A stretch of 39,724 bases of DNA from Kocuria sp. (lineage in GTDB: Bacteria > Actinomycetota > Actinomycetes > Actinomycetales > Micrococcaceae). Of this stretch, positions 1 to 7,070 are shown in pieces; positions within the stretch are counted from its first letter, which is position 1, and each line of letters begins with the position of its first letter. The position numbers and the translations under genes are program-made. The notes under the pieces were generated by a model. It worked only from the letters and a program-made list of their open reading frames with translations. It did not search any database and was not told the origin of the DNA. The stretch spans positions 239,516 to 279,239 of the forward strand of contig JAUNHG010000001.1 of the NCBI GenBank assembly GCA_030524035.1, in the 5' to 3' direction.

Positions 1-346
1 AGCCTGTTGAGCAGCCGGCTCCGGTTCCGTCTGCGGAACCAACCAACGAACCCACGCCTGCGCCGTCTGCTGAACCTACAGGTGAGTCTGCTGAACCGGC
101 TGGTGAGCAGGCTCCGCAGGAACAGCCTGTTGAGCAGCCTGCGCCTGCGCCGTCTGCGGAGCCTGCGACTGAGTCCGCTCCGGTTCCCGCTGAGCCTGTG
201 GTGACGCCGTCTGCGGAGCCTGCTCCGGTGTCTGAGCCTTCTGCGCAGCCGGTTCCTTCTGCTGAGCCGTCGGTGGAGCCTGTTGCTGAGCAGCCTGTTG
301 AGCAGCCGGCTCCGGTTCCGTCTGCGGAACCAACCAACGAACCCAC
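1..346 (+). repeat. In-frame direct repeats encoding the stalk, including a 55-bp exact duplication
   Basis: Bases 1-55 and 292-346 are identical, with a period of 291 bp (97 codons), and encode the same stretch containing EQPAPVP and SAEPTNEPT. Between them are shorter degenerate copies of the CCGTCTGCGGAGCCTGC and GAGCAGCCTG units. The sharp boundaries suggest recent recombinational duplication, so stalk length may vary between strains. The array probably continues to the left of the window. Confidence 0.9.
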
Positions 347-1766
347 ATCCACCCCGGTGACTCCCCAGGAGACCAGCGACTCAAACTCCACGCCTTCCAG
401 CGGCACACCGGTCACCACCCAGGAAACCGGCAGTAGCAACAACACTGACGCCGGTCGGGTGGCTTACCTTCACGGGTACCAGCAGGCGCAAACCATGTGC
501 CCCGGCGGTTCCATGGTGGGCAAGGTGGACACCGCCATTGTTGCCCCGCTAGTGGCATCAGGTGTTCTTGCTAAAGGCGACTGCACGTTAGCGGATATGA
601 AATCCGCTAACCCGGACACCAAGTTCTTGGCCTACCTGAACATTGGTGGCATGCAAGCGATTTCCCGATGGGACCAAGCGCCGTTCTACCCTAGCTGTGT
701 GGATCCGGCCTACGGTGGTGAGTACGCGGTCAAACCGAACAACGGCAACGTTGCAACAAACTCCAAAGGCCAGGCGATTTACCCTGCCTTCGACTTCATC
801 ACCGTGGCCGATCAGTCCGAGTCCTATGCCAGGGCCTGTGGGGATCGTGCGGTAGCACTCGTTACTACTGACTCCGTGGAAGGAACAACGGGCGCAGCGC
901 CGGTACGGTTTGATGGTGTGTTCCTGGACGACATGGCGATGTCCCCGGCTCACGGTCAGGACATGGCTGATGTCGGACAGTGGGGGCCGTGGGGCTCCGA
1001 CGACGGATATGGGCGTGCCATCCTGCGCACGGTCAGCACAATTTCCGACTCCATGAACAGTGCCGGTTCCGACAAGGTGCTGGCGGGCAACCTGGGTATC
1101 TACTCTGATAAGCAGAACCAGGTGGCCTTGGGTAAGGAACTGGCCGACAGCGGCGACCTTGACTGGATGATGCGTGAATTCGTGATCGGTGGCCCCACGG
1201 GTGACCAGTTCGGCGGGTTCTATGCGGTGCAACAAAACGCGGATGTTTTGGGCGAATTGTCCCGTTCAACCCCCGTGGTCATGCACCAGTTCGCTGTTCA
1301 CGCTACTGCCGACGCTAGCTTGACCGGTGCTGTTGGTAAGCAATGCTTGCGGGACTCCACACCCAACGCGGGCAGCCTTAAGTGGCAGGTGGATCAGCGT
1401 CGTAACCAGGATATGGAGCTGAGTTTGGCCACCGTGTTGACCGCTAAGGAATCCGGTACCGCGTTGGATATGTCGCTCATGCAGGCACAGACCGACTGCC
1501 AGGAAACCGCAGCAAATGGCAGCGACCTCTACGAGTCTGTCACGGATGTTTCCGTCGATGAGTCCAAGCCGGGAATCGTCAAACTGCGCAAGGCACTGAG
1601 TGATCCCAACGTCGTGGCGGTAGGGGAGTTGTCCTCCTGGTACGACTACAGCGTTTGGCGGCGTGATCTTTCTGACGGGCGCCAGGTGTGGGTCAATTAC
1701 CGTGAAGAAGCCGTGGTGATCGACGGGGTGAGCATCCCTGCTCAGTCCGGCATCATCACTGGCTGA
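1..1766 (+). CDS. Secreted putative glycoside hydrolase (GHL15-like TIM barrel) with Pro/Glu/Ser stalk, 5' partial
   Basis: The reading frame is open from base 3 to the TGA at 1764-1766, so the start and any signal peptide lie left of the window. The first ~150 visible codons are a low-complexity stalk of PSAEP, EQPVEQP and TNEPT units followed by a Ser/Thr-rich linker. From about base 456 (GRVAYLHGYQQ) a globular domain begins. It carries strand-like KFLAYLNIGG and FDGVFLDD (Asp-Asp at 927-932), and later LDWMMREF, the arrangement of acidic residues seen in TIM-barrel glycosidases such as hypothetical family GHL15. Catalytic roles for these acids are inferred. The C-terminus ends in SGIITG with no LPXTG motif or membrane anchor, so any anchoring must be N-terminal. 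The neighbouring LTA-synthase-like gene suggests an envelope role. Substrate unknown; a GH114-like activity is an alternative. Confidence 0.72.
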   Translation, partial: PVEQPAPVPSAEPTNEPTPAPSAEPTGESAEPAGEQAPQEQPVEQPAPAPSAEPATESAPVPAEPVVTPSAEPAPVSEPSAQPVPSAEPSVEPVAEQPVEQPAPVPSAEPTNEPTSTPVTPQETSDSNSTPSSGTPVTTQETGSSNNTDAGRVAYLHGYQQAQTMCPGGSMVGKVDTAIVAPLVASGVLAKGDCTLADMKSANPDTKFLAYLNIGGMQAISRWDQAPFYPSCVDPAYGGEYAVKPNNGNVATNSKGQAIYPAFDFITVADQSESYARACGDRAVALVTTDSVEGTTGAAPVRFDGVFLDDMAMSPAHGQDMADVGQWGPWGSDDGYGRAILRTVSTISDSMNSAGSDKVLAGNLGIYSDKQNQVALGKELADSGDLDWMMREFVIGGPTGDQFGGFYAVQQNADVLGELSRSTPVVMHQFAVHATADASLTGAVGKQCLRDSTPNAGSLKWQVDQRRNQDMELSLATVLTAKESGTALDMSLMQAQTDCQETAANGSDLYESVTDVSVDESKPGIVKLRKALSDPNVVAVGELSSWYDYSVWRRDLSDGRQVWVNYREEAVVIDGVSIPAQSGIITG

Positions 1767-1821
1767 GGTCATCAGACCAGCGCGATTCGCCGTCAATTGG
1801 TCTGAGACTGGACGCTAGCTA

Positions 1822-1867
1822 GCCCCGGGTGAGGTGGCTCTCTATCACGAGAGTCGCCCCCCGGGGC
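1822..1867 (+). terminator. Long hairpin, probable terminator of the secreted hydrolase gene
   Basis: Outer arms GCCCCGGG and CCCGGGGC enclose an inner stem GGCTCTC/GAGAGTC with one G-T pair and a short loop. Only a weak T-rich stretch (TTGCTTTCTTTG) follows, so this is a non-canonical terminator or another structured element. A second small hairpin (GTTGGG 1913-1918 with CCCAAC 1929-1934) lies further down the same 229-bp gap. Confidence 0.5.
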
Positions 1868-1995
1868 CAGTTGCTTTCTTTGCGTCTCCGATGCCTTTAT
1901 TGCATGGGTGTGGTTGGGCACGTTGAGCCCCAACGCCGTTTGCGGCTGGTAATCTTAATTAGCTCAAATCATTCTGAATGTATTAACGGATCATT

Positions 1996-3903
1996 GTGCC
2001 CAATTTGAAAAATCCTTTCTCATCTGCACGTTCTTCACGGAAGCCCCGGCGCACCAGCTGGATTGGTGTCGTTTTAGGGCCGCTGATTTTAGTTGCCACC
2101 GCGTTTTTTTCTGCTGTGTGGTTGCAGTACTCGGTCAGCTTGCCGGATGCCACGTTTGCAGAGATCAGAAAAGCGACCAAGTCGCTTGACGTCGTAGTTC
2201 TGACGCTACTGTTGACGTTCCTGTGGGCTGTCCTAGGGCGCTTGTGGTGGACCGTGGGCATTGTGGTCACAGTGGTACTGATCGTTGCGGAGATTAACCG
2301 AAACAAGGTGGACCTTCGGGGTGAACCATTCTTCCCGAGCGACCTGGACTTCCTCAGCGACATCGGTTTTGTGTTTTCCATGGTGGAAACCAGCGCTGTT
2401 GTTTTCTTAGTCGTTGGTGTGATCGTTGGGATCTTGGGGATTATTGGTCTCAGCTGGTTAGCTGAACGTTTGTTTCCACGGCCACGTTTGCGCCGTGAAG
2501 GTGGCGGGTTCAATCAGGGGTTCTTGGCCTCACGCATCGGTATTTTGCTCGTGACCGGAATTCTGTTGGTGCATGCCGCGAACTTCAATAACCCCCCGAA
2601 TATGTGGCGTTCCTTGTACGAAGAAAACGGTCCTGGGTGGACCACCTCAAGCCAGCTGTGGAACTACCGCGCCAACGGATTTATGGGTGGATTCCTGTAC
2701 AACATGCCGGTCGACCCCATGCTCCAACCGGATGGCTACAGCGAAGCCACCATGAACGAGATCACAGAGCGCTACCAAAAACGTGCGGAAGAAATTAACG
2801 CCAACCGTTCCAAGGACATCGCTGACGTCAACGTGGTGATGGTCTTGTCCGAATCCTTCACTGACCCATCCCAGATGGAGGGCTTCGAGCTAGACACCAA
2901 CCCCATCCCGAACACCCAGCAGACCATGTCAGAAACCCTGGCTGGCACGGTGTACGCCAACTCCTACGGTGGTGGCACGTCCACCATGGAATTTGAATCC
3001 CTCACAGGCCAGCCCGTGGGCCTGTTTCAACCGCAAGTGACGTCTCCATACCAAATGTTTGTCAGCGAGCAATCCACTTACCCCTCTGCGGTGGGCGCCT
3101 TCTCCGCCACGGGCCACCGCACGGTGGCAGCACATGCCTTTAACCTGCACATGTATAAGCGGTCTGACGTCTACAAAACCTTGGGCTTTGATGAGGTGGT
3201 CGATGATTCCGCGATGCAGAACACCATGCGCATCCAAGGAAACCCCTACGTGAGTGATGAATCCGCGTACGACGAAGTGCTGTACCAGATGGATAACACC
3301 GAAGGCCCGTTGTTCATGAACCTGGTCACCATGCAGAACCACGGCCCGTACGGCAATTTTTATAGCGACCCTATTGGTACTGATATTGCTGACCCGTCGC
3401 GGGATGCAGAAATTAGCCAGTACACACGAGGGTTGTCTCACACAGACGTGGCTACGCGGAACTTCCTGCAAGAGCTCGAAAAGCGGGACGAAGAAACCGT
3501 GGTGGTTTTCTACGGTGACCACCACCCGGGTGTTTACAACGATGAAATCCTAGGAGCCAACACTCCAGAAGCCCAGGTACGCACCCCGTTCTTCGTCTGG
3601 AATAACAAAAACAACGAAGCCCAACGTGTTCCCGCAGTAACACCGGCGATGTTCTTGCCACTGGTGTACGAAGCCGCTGACGCTAAAGTTCCCCCGTACA
3701 TTGCGTTACTTGATGATGCAAGGCATACAGTTCCGGTGACGCAACACGTGAGGACCGTGAACTTCCGCGGCGAATCAGTGGACCGTAAGGACTTGGACGA
3801 TCACACCACTCAGGTTCTGGATGACCTCACGATGGTGCAATACGACTTTTCTACAGGGCAGCGGTACTCGGTCAACGCCCTGTGGCCAGGTGCTGCTGAC
3901 TAG
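1996..3903 (+). CDS. LTA-synthase / MdoB-type membrane phosphoglycerol transferase family protein
   Basis: 635 aa, GTG start. The N-terminus holds about five predicted membrane segments (roughly residues 22-45, 64-80, 85-100, 130-155 and 180-197), followed by an extracellular sulfatase-fold domain from about residue 275. Family hallmarks are NVVMVLSESF (Glu286 as metal ligand), GGGTSTMEFE (Thr328, expected catalytic threonine), NHGPYG (His449) and VVVFYGDHHPG (Asp508-His509, metal site). Such enzymes transfer phosphoglycerol from phosphatidylglycerol to a glycolipid or glycan outside the membrane. Whether the product here is lipoteichoic acid, or a decorated lipomannan-like polymer as might fit a mycolata host, cannot be told. 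The ribosome-binding site is weak (ACGGA), and a TATTAA at 1981-1986 lies 9 nt before the start, so near-leaderless transcription is possible. Confidence 0.88.
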   Translation: MPNLKNPFSSARSSRKPRRTSWIGVVLGPLILVATAFFSAVWLQYSVSLPDATFAEIRKATKSLDVVVLTLLLTFLWAVLGRLWWTVGIVVTVVLIVAEINRNKVDLRGEPFFPSDLDFLSDIGFVFSMVETSAVVFLVVGVIVGILGIIGLSWLAERLFPRPRLRREGGGFNQGFLASRIGILLVTGILLVHAANFNNPPNMWRSLYEENGPGWTTSSQLWNYRANGFMGGFLYNMPVDPMLQPDGYSEATMNEITERYQKRAEEINANRSKDIADVNVVMVLSESFTDPSQMEGFELDTNPIPNTQQTMSETLAGTVYANSYGGGTSTMEFESLTGQPVGLFQPQVTSPYQMFVSEQSTYPSAVGAFSATGHRTVAAHAFNLHMYKRSDVYKTLGFDEVVDDSAMQNTMRIQGNPYVSDESAYDEVLYQMDNTEGPLFMNLVTMQNHGPYGNFYSDPIGTDIADPSRDAEISQYTRGLSHTDVATRNFLQELEKRDEETVVVFYGDHHPGVYNDEILGANTPEAQVRTPFFVWNNKNNEAQRVPAVTPAMFLPLVYEAADAKVPPYIALLDDARHTVPVTQHVRTVNFRGESVDRKDLDDHTTQVLDDLTMVQYDFSTGQRYSVNALWPGAAD

Positions 3904-3912
3904 CTTTACAGA

Positions 3913-3950
3913 CCACGGTGTGTGGGGCAGGGTTCCTGCCCCACACGTGG
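3913..3950. terminator. Bidirectional terminator between convergent genes
   Basis: A perfect 12-bp stem (GTGTGGGGCAGG at 3920-3931 with CCTGCCCCACAC at 3935-3946) has a 3-nt loop and an outer CCAC/GTGG extension. It is followed by TTT on the plus strand and sits exactly between two convergent stop codons. Confidence 0.8.
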
Positions 3951-3951
3951 T

Positions 3952-4620
3952 TTACACGGCTACGCTTAAAGCGGGTTGTGGTGCTTCTAAACGCACCGGC
4001 GTACCGTCAACATTGAACTGTGCCCCCAGGCCGCGCAGTGCAAATAAAACAGTGGCTTGCACGTGACGCTCGTGCGCCTCGGTGGCTTCCTCCGACTGTG
4101 CTTCCAAGTCAGCGGTGGCGGTCAAGGAACTGTGTACCAAGCGCCCCATCTCCTGCAGATCACCATCCGGCACCCAACCGTCCTGGACGGCTTCTTGCAA
4201 GATGCTGGTTAACATGCCGCGTAAAGCACCCACATGTTCTCCCAGTTTTTGAAAGTCATCTGGAGAAAGCACAGTGCGCATGGCTGGCCCGGGAGGCAGA
4301 TGTCGACGTGCGAGGTCGTCGATTTGCGCGCGAATGTAGATCGCGAGTTTATCGACGGGGTTTTCCACCCCGGCTAGGTTGCCGCGCAGTTCATTCATGA
4401 ACTTCTCGGTTTCATCCAGCGTGTACGCCACCAAGAGTTCACCCATGTCAGCGAAGTAGTTATACACCGCTGTGCGGCCCACACCAGCCGTTTTGGCCAC
4501 GTGCGTCATCGTCAGACCAGTCAGCCCTCGTGAATACAGGAGCCGACCGAAGGCATCAAGAATGGCACGCTGGGTATGCTCACGCTGTTCGGCGTTACTC
4601 GCCGCCTGGATCTTAGGCAT
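3952..4620 (-). CDS. TetR family transcriptional regulator
   Basis: 222 aa. The N-terminal helix-turn-helix runs over about residues 18-62 and contains AILDAFGRLLYSRG, LTMTHVAKTAGVGRTAVYNYF and a following ELL helix, which is the classic TetR layout. The rest is a helical ligand-binding domain whose effector cannot be guessed. It lies 52 bp downstream of the pyridoxal kinase on the same strand, and its stop faces the LTA-synthase-like gene across a shared terminator. A TAAGAT at 4627-4632 sits 6 nt before the ATG and no Shine-Dalgarno is visible, so it is probably transcribed from its own promoter as a leaderless mRNA. No obvious operator was found. Confidence 0.88.
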   Translation of the reverse strand: MPKIQAASNAEQREHTQRAILDAFGRLLYSRGLTGLTMTHVAKTAGVGRTAVYNYFADMGELLVAYTLDETEKFMNELRGNLAGVENPVDKLAIYIRAQIDDLARRHLPPGPAMRTVLSPDDFQKLGEHVGALRGMLTSILQEAVQDGWVPDGDLQEMGRLVHSSLTATADLEAQSEEATEAHERHVQATVLFALRGLGAQFNVDGTPVRLEAPQPALSVAV

Positions 4621-4626
4621 GACGAC

Positions 4627-4632
4627 ATCTTA
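4627..4632 (-). promoter_or_regulatory. Probable -10 box of the TetR gene (leaderless)
   Basis: TAAGAT on the minus strand ends 6 nt before the ATG at 4620. No purine-rich ribosome-binding site is present between them. Confidence 0.5.
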
Positions 4633-4672
4633 GCCGGAGTTGTCACCAAAATTCCTGGGAGTAGGGTGGATG

Positions 4673-5503
4673 TCACCCGGCAGAACGTTCGGTGGCCAAA
4701 CCTTTTTGCCACAGGGCATCAAACGGGGCGTGTGATGTGATGCGTTGGCGAATTCCGGCGGTCACAAACTCCTTCGCTGCACGGGCGGCTTCCAACGGCC
4801 TTGCCCCCTTTGCGAGCTCAGCAGTAATGGCCGCAGCCACGGTGCACCCGGCCCCGGCCACCGCCACATTTCCCACCTTGGGAGCGGAAAGAATTTCGGT
4901 GGTTTCTCCGTCGTAATAGACATCCACAGCTTCCGGTCCATCAATGCGGATGCCACCTTTAGCCAGTACCGTTGCCCCACATCGTTCGTGAATGCGCTTG
5001 GCGGCTTCCTCAAGATCTCCCACGGTGGTGATCGAATCCATGCCGGATAGAGACAACGATTCAAAGTGGTTAGGGGTCACGAACGTTGCTAATGGCAAGA
5101 CCTTTGCCTTTAATGCCTCATCGGTGTCCAGGGCGGCACCGGGCTCTTGGCCTTTGCAGATCAGAACAGGATCCAGAACCAAATGTTTGGGCTTAAGATC
5201 CGTGATGGCACCGGAAACAACGTCGATGGTAGCTGGGGTGCCCAGCATGCCGAGTTTTACGGCATCGAGGTCATAGGCTGTGGTGGCAGCCTCTAGCTGG
5301 TCAGCGATCACTTGCGGGTCCATAGGCACAAATCGATGCCCCCAGTCATTCTGGGGGTCGAAAGACACGATGCAGGTAAGGGCTAGGGAGCCGAAAACCC
5401 CGAGCTCCTGGAACGTTTTAAGATCGGCCTGGGCGCCGGCACCACCGGTTGCTTCATTTCCGGCGACGGTTAGAGCAAACGGTGGGTTCATCGAAGTAGT
5501 CAT
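4673..5503 (-). CDS. pdxK: Dual-cysteine pyridoxal/pyridoxine kinase (PdxK, ThiD-like ribokinase fold)
   Basis: 276 aa from the ATG at 5503, chosen because TAAGG lies just upstream and because the family N-terminus (FALTVAGNEATGGAGAQADL) follows directly. The frame extends further upstream but without homology. The ribokinase-fold motifs are GGAGAQADLKTF near residue 20 and GAGCT near 217-221. Two cysteines stand out: Cys116 in LVLDPVLICKG and Cys220 in VAGAGCT. Classical HMP-P kinases (ThiD) have the second but usually not the first. A class of pyridoxal kinases described in Staphylococcus aureus (Cys110 and Cys214) uses both, and the spacing of 104 residues is the same. The likely role is therefore vitamin B6 salvage, ATP-dependent phosphorylation of pyridoxal or pyridoxine to the 5'-phosphate. 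HMP kinase activity remains possible. It is divergent from the YhhQ-type transporter across a 124-bp gap. Confidence 0.82.
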   Translation of the reverse strand: MTTSMNPPFALTVAGNEATGGAGAQADLKTFQELGVFGSLALTCIVSFDPQNDWGHRFVPMDPQVIADQLEAATTAYDLDAVKLGMLGTPATIDVVSGAITDLKPKHLVLDPVLICKGQEPGAALDTDEALKAKVLPLATFVTPNHFESLSLSGMDSITTVGDLEEAAKRIHERCGATVLAKGGIRIDGPEAVDVYYDGETTEILSAPKVGNVAVAGAGCTVAAAITAELAKGARPLEAARAAKEFVTAGIRQRITSHAPFDALWQKGLATERSAG

Positions 5504-5627
5504 AAGCCTTATTGTGCTCTGCACGCGGCTTCTGTCCAAGAGCATCGCAGTGGTTTCTACCAGCTGCATATCCGCCCCGTGCACTTCGGCCTTTGCGGGC
5601 CAACCTGTTGAACTAGAAAGTAGACCA

Positions 5628-6326
5628 GTGACCGCACCAACACCCCCTGAAGCTACCCCGCGTTTTGCCGTGCGCACTCGCACCACGTTTGATGTGTTTG
5701 TTGCCGCCTATGCGGTGGTTCTCATTCTGTCCAATATTGCTGCCACTAAAGGGGTGCAGATTGGTCCGGTAGTCACCGACGGTGGGTTTTTTCTGTTCCC
5801 CATTGCGTACGTGCTAGGGGATGTGGTGTCGGAAGTATGGGGGTTCCGTGCCGCGCGTCGCGCGGTGATTGTGTCGTTTGCGGCGGCATTGTTCGCCAGC
5901 ATTTGCTTTTGGGTTGTGATTTCTTTGCCTGCGGCTCCTTTTTATGACGGACAGCAGGCCTTTGTGCAGGTGTTGGGGCCGGTTCCGCTGATTGTGGCCG
6001 GGTCTTTGACGGGTTTTCTGGTGGGACAACTGCTGAACGCCTGGGTGTTGGTCAAGGTCAAGGAAAAAACCCATGAAAAGCACCTGTGGGTTCGTTTGAT
6101 TTCTTCCACACTGGTTGGTCAATTCGTAGACACCCTGATTTTTTGTGCGATGGCCGCCCCGGTGATTGGCATTGAAACCTTAGGGCAGTTCGTCAATTAC
6201 GTGCTGGTGGGCTATGTGTGGAAAGTATTCGTGGAAGTGGTAGTGATCCCGGTGACGTACGCCGTGGTGGCGTCTCTGAAACGTAGTGAGCCGTACGGGC
6301 AACAGCCACAGCATGTGGTGGTGTGA
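5628..6326 (+). CDS. YhhQ/VUT family queuosine-precursor transporter
   Basis: 232 aa from the GTG at 5628. The frame is open much further upstream, but that part overlaps the divergent pdxK gene and has no membrane or family character. About six membrane helices follow, beginning with TTFDVFVAAYAVVLILSNIA and including GGFFLFPIAYVLGDVVSEVWG, a signature of the VUT (COG1738) family. The C-terminal half contains LVGQFVDTLIFC and VGYVWKVFVEVVVIPVTY. Escherichia coli YhhQ imports preQ0/preQ1. In a genome without de novo queuosine genes, members are thought to import queuine or preQ1 for Tgt. A tgt gene lies about 5 kb away. The substrate is inferred from family and context. Upstream purines (AGAAAG) give a weak ribosome-binding site. 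Confidence 0.82.
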   Translation: MTAPTPPEATPRFAVRTRTTFDVFVAAYAVVLILSNIAATKGVQIGPVVTDGGFFLFPIAYVLGDVVSEVWGFRAARRAVIVSFAAALFASICFWVVISLPAAPFYDGQQAFVQVLGPVPLIVAGSLTGFLVGQLLNAWVLVKVKEKTHEKHLWVRLISSTLVGQFVDTLIFCAMAAPVIGIETLGQFVNYVLVGYVWKVFVEVVVIPVTYAVVASLKRSEPYGQQPQHVVV

Positions 6327-6353
6327 AAGGTCGGTGGGTTGAAGCTAGCCGGA

Positions 6354-6359
6354 TAAGAT
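6354..6359 (+). promoter_or_regulatory. Probable -10 box of the DUF4126 gene (leaderless)
   Basis: TAAGAT ends 7 nt before the ATG at 6367, with no Shine-Dalgarno between. Alternatively the gene is simply read through from the transporter gene 40 bp upstream. Confidence 0.4.
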
Positions 6360-6366
6360 CAGCACC

Positions 6367-6984
6367 ATGGACGCACTCACCGGTCTTGGCTTGGCTTCTT
6401 CTGCTGGCCTGAATGCTTGGATTCCCCTGTTGGTCTTGGGACTTTTGGACCGTTACACCCAGTTTGTTGATTTAGGCCCCCATTTTGCGTGGCTGTCTAA
6501 CGGATGGGTGTTGATCATTTTTGCTGTGTTGCTGGCGTTGGAAGTGGTGGCGGATAAAGTTCCGGCCATTGATTCGATGAATGATGTTGTGCAGACCGTC
6601 ATTCGCCCTACTTCTGGCGGCATCGTGTTTGGGTCGTCCATGACGTCGGAGATCGCCGGGCTGACTGTGGGTGGGCAGACCGCAACGGTTACGGACCCTG
6701 AACAATTTGTGAGTTCCGGGACGTGGGTGCCGATTGTGATCGGTGTGTTGTTGGCGTTGGTGGTGCACGGTATCAAGGCTTTCACCAGGCCGGTGGCGAA
6801 TACGGCTTCCGCCGGGGTGGCGGCGCCGGTGTTATCGACGGCGGAAGACGGTGCGGCTGTGGTGCTTTCTGTGGTGGCTGTTTTCGTGCCCCTCCTGGTG
6901 CTTTTGCTGCTGCTTGTGTTGGCGTGGATGGCGTGGCGGCTGCTGCGTCAGCGGCGGTCAGCGCGCCCCGTCTATTCAGTGTGA
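6367..6984 (+). CDS. DUF4126 family integral membrane protein
   Basis: 205 aa. The start MDALTGLGLASSAGLNAWIP with LVLGLLDRY matches the N-terminal hallmark of DUF4126. It has four or five hydrophobic segments, at about residues 5-27, 44-62, 118-136 and 160-195, and a central hydrophilic loop containing DKVPAIDSMNDVVQT. The Arg-rich C-terminal tail (RLLRQRRSARP) should be cytoplasmic. No function is known for the family. It follows the YhhQ-type gene by 40 bp on the same strand and is convergent with the ABC permease downstream. Confidence 0.8.
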   Translation: MDALTGLGLASSAGLNAWIPLLVLGLLDRYTQFVDLGPHFAWLSNGWVLIIFAVLLALEVVADKVPAIDSMNDVVQTVIRPTSGGIVFGSSMTSEIAGLTVGGQTATVTDPEQFVSSGTWVPIVIGVLLALVVHGIKAFTRPVANTASAGVAAPVLSTAEDGAAVVLSVVAVFVPLLVLLLLLVLAWMAWRLLRQRRSARPVYSV

Positions 6985-7070
6985 TGTCCATGCCGTGGTC
7001 GGCTCTGCTGCCCCCAGCATGTCCGTCCCTTTCTGGTGGTCGATGCTCCAACGTTGAGGGCGTTGCGGTG

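Noticed and set aside
1700-1766. Sortase (LPXTG) anchoring of the stalked hydrolase
   Set aside because: The C-terminus ends in SGIITG with no LPXTG, hydrophobic segment or charged tail.
588-1796. Minus-strand open frames of 176-215 codons opposite the secreted hydrolase
   Set aside because: The opposite strand has a coherent TIM-barrel-like protein with a stalk; these frames show no motifs.
5504-5627. preQ1 or TPP riboswitch in the gap between pdxK and the YhhQ-type gene
   Set aside because: No preQ1-I type hairpin with an A-rich tail, and no TPP CUGAGA element, could be recognised on the appropriate strands.
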